Origin: Acetatifactor sp. | GTDB taxonomy: Bacteria; Bacillota; Clostridia; Lachnospirales; Lachnospiraceae | Length of the DNA stretch: 64,000 nt | Direction: 5' to 3' | Assembly: GCA_016290775.1 (NCBI GenBank) | Contig: JAEEVF010000005.1 | Span: 124,001 to 188,000, forward strand | Shown: positions 55,361 through 63,448 of the stretch, in pieces | Position numbering within the stretch: the first letter of the stretch is position 1 | How the letters are laid out: each line of letters begins with the position of its first letter | Notes under the pieces: generated by a model | The model's input: only the letters and a program-made list of their open reading frames with translations | Told to the model about the DNA's origin: nothing | Database searches by the model: none | Made by a program: the position numbers and the translations under genes

Positions 55361-57769
55361 ATGGACGTCATTGCTAAGATCACAGAAGAACTAAAAGTGC
55401 AAAAATGGCAGGTAGAAGCCGCAGTCAAACTGATCGATGAGGGGAACACGATTCCCTTTATTTCCAGATACCGTAAAGAGGTGACGGGATCGCTCAATGA
55501 TGAGCAGCTGCGTAACTTACACGAGAGGCTCGTTTACCTTCGAAACCTCGAGGAGAAAAAGGAGCAGGTGCTCAGCAGTATCGCCGAGCAGGGCAAGCTT
55601 ACCCCCGAACTGGAGGAGAAGATCAAGGCTGCACAGACCATGGTGGTCGTGGAGGATCTTTATCGCCCTTACCGCCCGAAGAGAAAGACCCGCGCAAGCG
55701 TGGCAAAGGAAAAGGGCCTGGATGGTCTCGCAGAGTTCTTGCTCGCGCAGAACGCAACGGAGGATCTTTCAGCAGAAGCCGCAAAGTATGTTACGGGCGA
55801 TGACGTGCCTGAGGAGAAGCGCGTGAAGTCAGTGGCCGAGGCACTGCAGGGCGCTAAGGATATCATTGCGGAGTCCATTTCCGATGACGCGGAGCATCGT
55901 CTATACGTTCGTAATGCAACCTATGAAGAGGGCATCGTTACGAGCGTTGCGAAGGATGAAAAGCAAGAGAGCGTTTACGAGATGTATTATAACTTCAGCG
56001 AGCCCGTGAAGAAGCTCGCAGGACATCGTGTGCTTGCGTTGAACCGCGGCGAGGCGGAGAAGATGTTGGTGGTCAAGGTGGAGGCTCCCGAGGAGCGGAT
56101 CCTTCGTTACCTTGAAAAGAAGGTGATCACCACTGAGAATGAGTTTACGACGCCGGTACTGAAGGAGGTTTGCCAGGACAGCTATGAGCGTCTGATCGCG
56201 CCCGCGATCGAGCGTGAGATCCGTAATGACCTGACGGAAAAGGCAGAGGACGGCGCCATCGACGTGTTTGGAAAGAACCTGGAACAGCTCCTCATGCAGC
56301 CTCCCATTGCAGGAAAGGTCGTGCTTGGCTGGGACCCTGCGTTCCGTACGGGCTGTAAGCTTGCCGTAGTGGACGCTACGGGCAAGGTTTTGGACACCAA
56401 GGTGATTTATCCTACCGCGCCGCAAAACAAGGTAGATGAGGCGAAATTCGAGCTGAAAAAGCTCATCAAGAAATATAACGTGGATCTGATCTCCGTGGGT
56501 AACGGAACGGCATCCCGTGAGTCAGAGCAGGTGATCGTGGAGCTCCTTAAGGAGCTGGATCGCCCCGTGCAGTACGTGATCGTAAACGAGGCCGGAGCGA
56601 GCGTATACTCCGCGAGCAAATTGGCAACGGAAGAGTTCCCGCAGTTTGACGTGGGACAAAGGAGCGCGGCTTCCATCGCAAGAAGACTGCAGGATCCCTT
56701 GGCAGAGCTTGTAAAGATCGATCCGAAGTCCATCGGCGTTGGGCAGTATCAGCACGACATGAACCAGAAAAAGCTCGATGAGGCGCTTGGCGGCGTCGTG
56801 GAGAGCAGCGTGAACAAGGTCGGCGTGGACGTGAACACGGCTTCCGCACCGCTTCTGGAGTATATTTCCGGCATTAACAAGACCATTGCAAAGAACATCG
56901 TGGATTATCGCGAGCAGAACGGAAAGTTCACAAACCGTCGTCAGCTCCTTAAGGTGCCGAAGCTCGGGCCGAAGGCTTTTGAGCAGTGCGCAGGCTTCAT
57001 GAGGATCCTGGACGGGGAAAATCCTTTGGATGGAACCAGCGTGCATCCGGAATCATATGAAGCCGCTGAGAAGCTTCTGGATAAGCTGGGACTTACCATG
57101 GACGACGTTCGCGCCATGCAAAAGAAGGCCGCAGAGGATAAGAAGGCAGGACGCAGCGCAAAGGCTGAGGGCACACCTGCCGGCAAGAACGCACAGGGAA
57201 ATGCAAATGGCAAGAATAAGCAGGGCAAGCAGCTTGTCGTAAAGAATACCAATACTTCCATGGGTAAGGCACTGGCAGCAGCCATGGGGAACCTCGTGAT
57301 CGAAGCGCCCGAAGAGAAGGCTCCCGCGAAGGCAGCTGCGGCGCCTGTGGCAAACGCACAGGCCGTATCGGGACTGGAAAAGCGCGTGAAGGATAAGGCG
57401 GCGCTTGCAAAGGAGCTTGGCATCGGTGAGATCACGCTGACGGACATTCTTAAGGAGTTGGAGAAGCCTGCGCGTGACCCCAGAGAGGACATGCCCAAGC
57501 CCATCCTTCGCAGCGACGTGCTCGACCTGAAGGACCTGAAGCCTGGCATGATCCTAAAGGGCACGGTCCGCAACGTCATTGACTTTGGCGCATTCGTGGA
57601 CATCGGCGTGCACCAGGACGGCCTGGTTCACGTATCACAGATGACCGACCGTTTCATCAAGCATCCCCTTGAGGCCGTGAGCGTTGGCGACATCGTGGAC
57701 GTACAGGTCCTCACCGTGGATGTACCCAAGAAGAGAATTGGACTTACCATGAAGATCAAGCAGCAGTAA
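55361..57769 (+). CDS. tex: Tex-family RNA-binding transcription accessory protein
   Basis: An 802-residue protein. The N-terminal Tex helices, the YqgF/RNase H-like central fold (GWDPAFRTGCKLAVVD), the helix-hairpin-helix region (NIVDYREQNGKFTNRRQLL) and the C-terminal S1 domain (LKPGMILKGTVRNVIDFGAF) are in order. Between the helix-hairpin-helix part and the S1 domain lies an Ala/Lys/Asn-rich insert of about 85 residues (about 590-675), which makes it longer than usual Tex. Tex binds structured RNA and may act in transcription. It has its own promoter. Confidence 0.95.
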   Translation: MDVIAKITEELKVQKWQVEAAVKLIDEGNTIPFISRYRKEVTGSLNDEQLRNLHERLVYLRNLEEKKEQVLSSIAEQGKLTPELEEKIKAAQTMVVVEDLYRPYRPKRKTRASVAKEKGLDGLAEFLLAQNATEDLSAEAAKYVTGDDVPEEKRVKSVAEALQGAKDIIAESISDDAEHRLYVRNATYEEGIVTSVAKDEKQESVYEMYYNFSEPVKKLAGHRVLALNRGEAEKMLVVKVEAPEERILRYLEKKVITTENEFTTPVLKEVCQDSYERLIAPAIEREIRNDLTEKAEDGAIDVFGKNLEQLLMQPPIAGKVVLGWDPAFRTGCKLAVVDATGKVLDTKVIYPTAPQNKVDEAKFELKKLIKKYNVDLISVGNGTASRESEQVIVELLKELDRPVQYVIVNEAGASVYSASKLATEEFPQFDVGQRSAASIARRLQDPLAELVKIDPKSIGVGQYQHDMNQKKLDEALGGVVESSVNKVGVDVNTASAPLLEYISGINKTIAKNIVDYREQNGKFTNRRQLLKVPKLGPKAFEQCAGFMRILDGENPLDGTSVHPESYEAAEKLLDKLGLTMDDVRAMQKKAAEDKKAGRSAKAEGTPAGKNAQGNANGKNKQGKQLVVKNTNTSMGKALAAAMGNLVIEAPEEKAPAKAAAAPVANAQAVSGLEKRVKDKAALAKELGIGEITLTDILKELEKPARDPREDMPKPILRSDVLDLKDLKPGMILKGTVRNVIDFGAFVDIGVHQDGLVHVSQMTDRFIKHPLEAVSVGDIVDVQVLTVDVPKKRIGLTMKIKQQ

Positions 57770-57784
57770 TACGGCTGTGAAAGT

Positions 57785-57868
57785 AATGTGCCAGTGGGGA
57801 CGGTTCTTTTTGGCACGTTTTGTCCTGGGACAAAACGTGCCAAAAAGAACCGTCCCCACTGGCACATT
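57785..57868. repeat. 84-bp perfect palindrome (REP/BIME-like element)
   Basis: Two perfect 41-bp arms surround a 2-bp centre (57826-57827). Each arm is itself a small element, GTGCCA ... TGGCAC, so the whole looks like two repetitive extragenic palindromes in inverted order. The core GGGGACGGTTCTTTTTGGCAC-type sequence resembles repeats linked to IS200-like REP-associated transposases in Clostridia, but no transposase is nearby. It lies between the convergent tex and capA-like genes and might also stop transcription. Confidence 0.9.
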
Positions 57869-57884
57869 TGCATATAAGTCATTC

Positions 57885-59249
57885 TCACCCTGCGGGTTCT
57901 AATTCTTCGGGTTCGCGCAGGCCGGTGAGGTCGTAGGCGCTCTTTACGCTGTCGCCAAGGATCTCGCCGGTCCATTGCCACAGTTCATCCACGTAGAGGT
58001 TCTTGTGGCCCCAGCTGCGGATACCATGTTTGTCTGCAATGTCTTGCGTATATTCTTCCAAAAGGTAAATGTTCTTAAAGCGAAGCGGTCCTGAGGCATA
58101 CTGGCAGACGATGGGGATGCTGCCGGTTTTTTCGCGGTCTATGATCACGCCGTCCGCGGTCTTTCTAAAGGTGACCCAGGCCATGTTTTCCAACATGGAG
58201 ATGGGGTCTTGCTGCGTGGATACGTAATTGCCGAGAGAGAAGTAACAAAGGCATTCATTGCCGTTGTCGGCCGTGATCCATTCCACGGGCTGCGTTACGT
58301 GCGGGTGCGCGCCGATGATCAGGTCGGCACCGGCCTCCGTCATTTGCTGTGCAAATTTTCTTTGATATTTCGACGGCGTCGTTATATACTCTGCGCCCCA
58401 GTGGGGGAAGACAACGACCACGTCGGCTATCTCTTTTGCGGCTGCGATTTCTTCGAGCACCTGCGGATGAATGGTCGTAAAGTCCAGCGCCCCATTCTTT
58501 TCATTCCAGTTGCAGAGCACGTCGAACCTGCCCCTTGCATAGCCGGGAATGGTCTCAAAGTTCGGACCGTAGGTATAATTCAGCACGGCAAAAGTTATGC
58601 CGTTTCGTTCGATCAGGGGGATGCGCTCTGAAGCAGGGAGTTGATTTCCTTCTTCGTCTTCATAGCGTTCATGCAGGCCGATCATAAGGATTTCGGGGTG
58701 TTGTTTCCAATAGTTCAGGCAATGCTCAACGCCTGCCTGCTTTTGATCCAGCGTGTGGTTTGAAGCCTGTAGCACCACGTCAAAGCCTGCTTTGATGATG
58801 GCGTCGCCAACCTCCGTCGGAGAGTTGAAGTGGGGATATCCCGAAAAGCCAAGATCATTTCCGCCAAAGATCGTCTCCTGGTTGATCACGCTGATGTCTG
58901 CAAGGTCAAGAAAATCCTTGATGTCTTCAAAAAGAAAGTCATAATTGAGCGTGCCGTCCGATTGTTTTCCAGTGTTGACAATGCCCATGTGCATGAGGTT
59001 GTCGCCCACTGCCATCAAGGTGACCACGGGGTCAGGCGTAGGTTCCGGCGTGGGTTCCGGCGTCGGCTCAGGCGTTTTTATGGGCTCAGCCGTGACGATC
59101 GGATTGCTTTGCACTGCCTGTGACGTAGCCTCGGGGGACGGGGTTTGCGTGGCGTCGCCTCCCGAAATCGTACAGCCAGGTAGCAAAATGGCAAGCAAAA
59201 CAAGGAGCGTGCACACATGGGGGATGTGTTTTTTTGTTAAGGTAAACAT
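57885..59249 (-). CDS. CapA-family lipoprotein (metallophosphatase-like)
   Basis: A 454-residue lipoprotein with lipobox LPGC (Cys26) and a Pro/Thr/Glu linker (TPEPTPEPTPEPTPDP). The rest matches the PGA_cap/CapA family: LMAVGDNLMHMGIV, VINQETIFGG, NHTLDQKQAGVEH and GAHPHVTQP, metal-binding pieces of a calcineurin-like fold. CapA members act in poly-gamma-glutamate or cell-envelope metabolism; no capB or capC is nearby, so the role is uncertain. It lies downstream of the LRR gene, 38 bp apart. Confidence 0.88.
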   Translation of the reverse strand: MFTLTKKHIPHVCTLLVLLAILLPGCTISGGDATQTPSPEATSQAVQSNPIVTAEPIKTPEPTPEPTPEPTPDPVVTLMAVGDNLMHMGIVNTGKQSDGTLNYDFLFEDIKDFLDLADISVINQETIFGGNDLGFSGYPHFNSPTEVGDAIIKAGFDVVLQASNHTLDQKQAGVEHCLNYWKQHPEILMIGLHERYEDEEGNQLPASERIPLIERNGITFAVLNYTYGPNFETIPGYARGRFDVLCNWNEKNGALDFTTIHPQVLEEIAAAKEIADVVVVFPHWGAEYITTPSKYQRKFAQQMTEAGADLIIGAHPHVTQPVEWITADNGNECLCYFSLGNYVSTQQDPISMLENMAWVTFRKTADGVIIDREKTGSIPIVCQYASGPLRFKNIYLLEEYTQDIADKHGIRSWGHKNLYVDELWQWTGEILGDSVKSAYDLTGLREPEELEPAG

Positions 59250-59287
59250 TTCTTTTTAGTCCTTTGAAAGTATTGTAGGTAGTATAT

Positions 59288-60838
59288 TTATTCTTGGATC
59301 AGGATATTTGAATCCAGATTTCCAAAATTCTTGATGGAGCCCGCCGAATAGTAGACGTATTCCAATAAAGGCAAGTCCTCTAAGGGAGTAAGGTCCGTAA
59401 CATTGCTTTCCGTGACGGCGATCGCGGAAAGATTCTTTAAGCTTTTCGCAAAGGAAAGATCCCTTACGTTGGTTCCGTCCAAATAGAGCGTTTCGAGCTC
59501 AGAAAGACTCCCGATCGGAGAATAGTCATTAATGTGTGTGTTATAGCTTAGGTCAAGGGCCGTAAGCTCTGTGCAATTCTTGATCGGCGAGATGTCAGTA
59601 AGCAAAGAAGAGTCGCTCCAGATCTGCAATGAATCTAAGTGCGGCAACCCCTCCAAAAAGGAAATGTCCGTAATGAACGGGCTGGTGAGGAAAAGGTATT
59701 CAAGAGACGTCATGGATTTCAAGAAGCTAAATCCCATCAGGCCGTTGGTCATAATGTCAAGGAATTGAAGTCTTTTTAAGGAAACGAGTTCTTCAGCGTT
59801 CATGATCGTATTGGCGTGAACCTTAAGATAATAAAGCTCGCTAAATTCATCAATCCCATGTAGGCTATAGCCCCCGTCTGCGAAAATCGAAAGTGCGCTG
59901 ATCTGCATGGGATCGACAATCAGCTCTAGCTCCTCGAGCGTATTGGAACAGGTTAGATAATAAAGGTCTTTCATGCCGCCGAGGTCGCCTGGCTGGAAAT
60001 GCAAGTCTATGGTTTCATCCGCATGCAATCCCTGCAGATAGCGAAAGATCTTGAACTCTGAAGTGTCGACGGAAGTATATTCCGTCGAAAAACCATCTGC
60101 ATCGCCATTGTCGAGTTCATAGTAAACGTCGATGCCATTGTCGCCCTCATAGAATTCAATGTTAAGAAACTGATCGCAATCCTCTTGAGTGATCTCATCA
60201 ATCTTATGGGAGGTCACGTGCACGAGCAACTCCTGGAGGATCGAATCGGGGGTCTCTTTTCTTTGAAAGCCTGAAAGAATCTCCTCGGCGCTGGGCGATT
60301 CGTAGATGACTTCCTTCACGGGCACGGCTGCCGGCTCTTTGCTGTTCGTGCCTGAGAAGTACTCATCGAATTTTTCAAAAAAGCCAGTTTTACCATTGCT
60401 GAAGAACCCTTCCGAGAACAGGGCGATCAGTCCGGCAACGACGATGATCAGGAAATAACACAGGACGATAATAAAAACAAACTTGCCGACGGAGAATTTC
60501 CTGGGATTTCCGGAAGCAGGGCGCTGCGGCTGAGAGTAAGTGGTCTTTTGTGTGTAGGTGCTTGACTGCGGCTGTGAGTAGGTGGTCTTCTGCGTGTAGG
60601 TGCTCGCCTGCGGCTGAGAGTAAGTGGTCTTTTGTGTGTAGGTGCCGGTCGTCGTGGTCTTGCCGGTGGAATAGGTCGTCTTTTGATTATATGACTGGTA
60701 GTCATTATGGTTGTGGTCGTCGTATGTATAGGGCTTGCGGCCTTCGCAATACTTATATCCGCACTCCGGGCAGACAAGGTCGTGTCCGACTTCATTCATC
60801 TTCGTGAAACACACGGGACAAGTGATCTTTTGTGCCAT
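59288..60838 (-). CDS. Membrane protein with zinc ribbon, tandem repeats and leucine-rich repeats
   Basis: A 516-residue protein. The N-terminus is a zinc ribbon (CPVC at residues 7-10 and CPEC at 23-26). A Tyr/Thr/Gln-rich region holds three tandem 14-residue repeats (residues 66-107). A membrane helix follows near residues 120-145, and then an outside domain ends in leucine-rich repeats of about 22 residues (LTALDLSYN, LETLYLDGTNV, LSAIAVTESNV, LPLLEYVY). The zinc ribbon would face the cytosol and the LRR the exterior. Function is unknown. The ATG at 60838 follows AGGGGAAA. It is divergent from rplM. Confidence 0.85.
   Translation of the reverse strand: MAQKITCPVCFTKMNEVGHDLVCPECGYKYCEGRKPYTYDDHNHNDYQSYNQKTTYSTGKTTTTGTYTQKTTYSQPQASTYTQKTTYSQPQSSTYTQKTTYSQPQRPASGNPRKFSVGKFVFIIVLCYFLIIVVAGLIALFSEGFFSNGKTGFFEKFDEYFSGTNSKEPAAVPVKEVIYESPSAEEILSGFQRKETPDSILQELLVHVTSHKIDEITQEDCDQFLNIEFYEGDNGIDVYYELDNGDADGFSTEYTSVDTSEFKIFRYLQGLHADETIDLHFQPGDLGGMKDLYYLTCSNTLEELELIVDPMQISALSIFADGGYSLHGIDEFSELYYLKVHANTIMNAEELVSLKRLQFLDIMTNGLMGFSFLKSMTSLEYLFLTSPFITDISFLEGLPHLDSLQIWSDSSLLTDISPIKNCTELTALDLSYNTHINDYSPIGSLSELETLYLDGTNVRDLSFAKSLKNLSAIAVTESNVTDLTPLEDLPLLEYVYYSAGSIKNFGNLDSNILIQE
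60518..60643 (-). repeat. Three in-frame 42-bp tandem repeats in the LRR gene
   Basis: The units encode TYTQKTTYSQPQAS, TYTQKTTYSQPQSS and TYTQKTTYSQPQRP (residues 66-107). Copies are almost identical at the protein level with scattered silent changes. Confidence 0.88.
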
Positions 60839-60895
60839 AATTTCCCCTTTCATTTTCAGCGTTCTTATGGTATCATACCAAACAGCGTCATTTCT

Positions 60896-60924
60896 ATTTT
60901 ATACCAAAATCCGCGTTTCGCCAA
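60896..60924 (-). promoter_or_regulatory. Promoter of the LRR gene
   Basis: On the minus strand, TTGGCG (complement of 60919-60924) and TAAAAT (complement of 60896-60901) are 17 bp apart. A small palindrome GGTATGATACC lies between the -10 and the gene. Confidence 0.6.
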
Positions 60925-60986
60925 TAGAAACGTGAAAAAATGAGAAGAAAGCGCGGAAAAACTTGCAAAATGACGTAAGTTTAGTC

Positions 60987-61015
60987 TTGACAGAAGGCAC
61001 ATCTTATCCTATAAT
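60987..61015 (+). promoter_or_regulatory. rplM-rpsI promoter
   Basis: A full consensus promoter: TTGACA at 60987-60992 and TATAAT at 61010-61015, 17 bp apart, as expected for a strong ribosomal operon. Confidence 0.92.
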
Positions 61016-61179
61016 ATCCCAATGTGACGATGTATCAGAATGCCTAGCCAAAGCCCCGGCGAAGCATTTTACGATAGAAATCGACCGCTTTTCGAGCTTT
61101 ACTTTCCGTGGCCGGACATCTGCGGGATGCAAATGCGAGGGAGCAAACAGTTCTGAGCAAAATAATGGAGGAAATCGCA
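61016..61179 (+). other. Long leader of the rplM-rpsI operon
   Basis: About 160 nt lie between the promoter and rplM with no coding sequence. The leader of this operon in Firmicutes often holds an L13-binding autoregulatory RNA; small helices such as CATC-TGCGG-GATG can be drawn here, but I cannot confirm a match to that motif. The rest of the 341-bp gap to the LRR gene holds only the two divergent promoters. Confidence 0.5.
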
Positions 61180-61608
61180 ATGAAGACTTTTATGGCAAGT
61201 CCTGCTACCATTGACAGAAAATGGTACGTGGTAGATGCTACCAATATGACTCTGGGCCGTCTGGCTTCAGAGGTTGCTAAGGTTCTTAGAGGTAAGAACA
61301 AGCCCATTTTTACACCTTTCATTGACACTGGCGATTACGTGATCGTGGTGAACGCTGAGAAGATCAAAGTTACTGGGAAGAAGCTTGACCAGAAGATCTA
61401 CTACAGACACAGTGATTACGTTGGCGGCATGAAGGAGACGACCCTGAGAGAGCAGCTCGCAAAGAAGCCTGAATCCGTTGTTGAGATGGCAGTTAAGGGC
61501 ATGCTTCCCAAGGGACCCCTTGGAAGACAGATGTACACCAAGCTGTTTGTATATGCAGGACCTGAGCACAAGCATCAAGCTCAGAAGCCTGAAGTACTGA
61601 CTTTCTAA
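61180..61608 (+). CDS. rplM: Ribosomal protein L13
   Basis: A 142-residue large-subunit protein. Segments [32 protein letters not shown] and [16 protein letters not shown] are characteristic. The ATG at 61180 follows GGAGGA; in-frame upstream ATGs at 61108 and 61165 are in the leader and are rejected. rpsI follows 22 bp later, the standard L13-S9 pair. Confidence 0.97.
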   Translation: MKTFMASPATIDRKWYVVDATNMTLGRLASEVAKVLRGKNKPIFTPFIDTGDYVIVVNAEKIKVTGKKLDQKIYYRHSDYVGGMKETTLREQLAKKPESVVEMAVKGMLPKGPLGRQMYTKLFVYAGPEHKHQAQKPEVLTF

Positions 61609-61630
61609 GGGATAGGAGGAGATAATAACA

Positions 61631-62026
61631 ATGGCTAAATCTGAAAAGTACTACGGAACCGGCAGAAGAAAGAAGTCCATCGCAAGAGTTTACCTGGTAC
61701 CTGGTAAGGGCGATGTAGTGATCAATAAGAGAAACATGGATGAGTACTTTGGTCTTGAGACCCTAAAGGTGATCGTTCGTCAGCCCCTGGTTGCGACCGA
61801 GACCGCAGACAAGTACGACGTAATGGTTAACGTAAAGGGTGGCGGATATACCGGCCAGGCTGGTGCCATCAGACATGGTATCGCAAGAGCACTCCTTCAG
61901 GTAGATGATGAGTTCAGACCTACCCTCAAGAAGGCAGGCTTCCTCACCAGAGACCCTCGTATGAAGGAAAGAAAGAAGTACGGCTTAAAGGCAGCTCGTC
62001 GCGCTCCTCAGTTCTCCAAGCGTTAA
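61631..62026 (+). CDS. rpsI: Ribosomal protein S9
   Basis: A 131-residue small-subunit protein with [16 protein letters not shown] at the start and [14 protein letters not shown] at the end, whose last basic residues reach the P-site tRNA. It ends the rplM operon and is followed by a terminator. Confidence 0.97.
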   Translation: MAKSEKYYGTGRRKKSIARVYLVPGKGDVVINKRNMDEYFGLETLKVIVRQPLVATETADKYDVMVNVKGGGYTGQAGAIRHGIARALLQVDDEFRPTLKKAGFLTRDPRMKERKKYGLKAARRAPQFSKR

Positions 62027-62062
62027 TCAGAGAACCGAGAAAGCCCGAAAATATGGCATTTT

Positions 62063-62098
62063 TACCCCGAAAGGACATCCCTTTCGGGGTATTTTTTT
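62063..62098 (+). terminator. Rho-independent terminator after rpsI
   Basis: TACCCCGAAAGG pairs with CCTTTCGGGGTA around five bases, then seven T. Confidence 0.92.
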
Positions 62099-62181
62099 GC
62101 CAAAAATCGCTGACATAGTTTGATATAAAAAAGCATAAAATGATGAGAAAAAAGTGCGTTTATTTGGGGGAAACGAAAAAG

Positions 62182-62209
62182 TTGACAAAGACAGATTTAT
62201 ATCTATCAT
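62182..62209 (+). promoter_or_regulatory. Putative promoter upstream of the EAL gene
   Basis: TTGACA at 62182-62187 and TATCAT at 62204-62209 are 16 bp apart. A second consensus TATAAT at 62294-62299 lies closer to the gene but lacks a clear -35. TGACATAG at 62113-62120 and its complement CTATGTCA at 62216-62223 flank the first promoter. The rest of the 317-bp gap is AT-rich with nothing else recognised. Confidence 0.55.
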
Positions 62210-62343
62210 GTCATACTATGTCAAAACGAGACAGAGTCGTTAGATTATATTTTTTATAGTCATTTATGCTAATTTTTCTTTAAAAACGTTTGTTATAATG
62301 GTATAAAGGGTATGTAGAATCTATAACGATAAGGGGTCTTGCA

Positions 62344-63048
62344 ATGATCTATTATGACCATTTACCGCTTGATAAGGATATACTTGATGCGCTGGGTGAA
62401 CTGAAAATTGACTATGTTTTTCAACCAATCTTCAAGGCGGATGGGAAAACTTTATTTGCGCGGGAAGCGCTTATGCGTCCTGCAGATATGAACGTGATGG
62501 AGCTTATTGAGAAATATAATAAGCTTGGGAAGTTACATGTTCTTGAGGTCGCAACTTTTTTCGGAGCAATGCAGGCGTATCACCTTCGTGGATATGAGTG
62601 CAAGATATGCATGAATTCATTTCCGTCGGAATTATTTACGCTTTCTGAACAGAAGGCCTTTGCTGAGTATTTTGGTGATATGAATGGAAGAGGAATTATT
62701 GAAATCCTCGAGTATCCCTATATCTCCGAAGAGGCGGTTGAGGCAAAAAGGATAGCGACAAGCAGACAGGATTTATGGATATCTATAGATGACTTTGGCA
62801 ACGGCATTAATAATATGGATGTCGTCAAGATGTACGATACGAAGATAGTTAAGCTGGACAGACATTTGATAAGTGGTATCGATCACTTACCGGACAAACA
62901 GGAAAATGTAAAAAAACTAATAGAAGAGTTTCATTCACAGGGTATATTAGTCCTTGCAGAAGGAGTAGAAGAGAAAGAAGAATTTGAATGCCTTGTGGAT
63001 ATGCATATAGATCTTTTCCAAGGCTATTATTTAGGAAGACCGATGTAA
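62344..63048 (+). CDS. Stand-alone EAL-domain cyclic-di-GMP phosphodiesterase
   Basis: A 234-residue protein that is nearly all EAL domain, with no sensor or GGDEF part. The motif residues are kept: REALMRP, CMNSFPSEL, EILEYPY, IDDFGNG, IVKLDRHL, LAEGVEEKEEF and LFQGYYLGRP. It is thus probably active and would lower cyclic-di-GMP. Codon use is AT-richer than the rest of the window (many ATA, TTT, GAT), a hint of horizontal gain. A GGGG site precedes the ATG. Confidence 0.9.
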   Translation: MIYYDHLPLDKDILDALGELKIDYVFQPIFKADGKTLFAREALMRPADMNVMELIEKYNKLGKLHVLEVATFFGAMQAYHLRGYECKICMNSFPSELFTLSEQKAFAEYFGDMNGRGIIEILEYPYISEEAVEAKRIATSRQDLWISIDDFGNGINNMDVVKMYDTKIVKLDRHLISGIDHLPDKQENVKKLIEEFHSQGILVLAEGVEEKEEFECLVDMHIDLFQGYYLGRPM

Positions 63049-63135
63049 TCAGTACGAAATAATGAGAGTATTATCTTATGGGAGACAATCAAGTTCTCCC
63101 ATTTTTCTTTGGCAAATCTGCCGCAAAATTACCCA

Positions 63136-63175
63136 GAGGCATTTAGAGGCAAAACGAGGCATTTAGAGGCAAAAT
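63136..63175 (+). repeat. 20-bp direct tandem repeat (two copies)
   Basis: GAGGCATTTAGAGGCAAAAC (63136-63155) is followed directly by the same 20 bp with a final T in place of C (63156-63175). Each unit also contains two GAGGCA-like sub-repeats. It lies between the EAL gene and the DUF5688 promoter. Confidence 0.85.
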
Positions 63176-63180
63176 AAGGG

Positions 63181-63209
63181 TTTACCCTCTAAAAATCCTG
63201 TGATATTAT
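63181..63209 (+). promoter_or_regulatory. Putative promoter of the DUF5688 leader
   Basis: TTTACC at 63181-63186 and TATTAT at 63204-63209 are 17 bp apart. Confidence 0.5.
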
Positions 63210-63215
63210 TACAAT

Positions 63216-63448
63216 AGCAAAGCAGTAGGGCAACAGACAAAGCCCTGCTGCTTTTGTTATTTGTACGAACCCAAGGGCACTCCTGTAAAAGCCCACTCCT
63301 GTTACGGGATCCGTACTTGTTTTCATATTGGTAGTTAAAGCGAAAGCTTTGCTATATGCCAGGCCCCGTCTTACGGCGTACGACGTAAGATCCGGGGCTT
63401 TTTTCATGCCCATTTTTAGGGCTTACAACAGAATATGGAGGAAAAACA
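63216..63448 (+). ncRNA. Structured leader RNA candidate upstream of DUF5688
   Basis: A leader of about 230 nt without coding potential. It has: AAAGCAGTAGGGC pairing with GCCCTGCTGCTTT (63219-63254); GTACGAACCC (63263-63272) pairing with GGGATCCGTAC (63306-63316) around two CACTCCTGT copies (63278-63286 and 63294-63302); a GAAA-tetraloop hairpin AAAGC-GAAA-GCTTT (63337-63350); and a terminator-like hairpin. This order resembles a riboswitch or attenuator, but I match it to no known class. Confidence 0.5.
63362..63406 (+). terminator. Terminator-like hairpin before the DUF5688 gene
   Basis: GCCCCGTCTTACG pairs with CGTAAGATCCGGGGC (two unpaired bases) and is followed by six T. It lies about 45 bp before the next ribosome binding site, so it may be conditional. 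Confidence 0.7.

Noticed and set aside
57785..57868. Ordinary intrinsic terminator for tex
   Set aside because: The arms are far longer than a terminator needs and no T-run follows the hairpin on the plus strand, though it could still slow polymerase.
63136..63175. CRISPR or att site at the 20-bp tandem repeats
   Set aside because: The copies touch with no spacer, and no integrase or second distant copy is in view.
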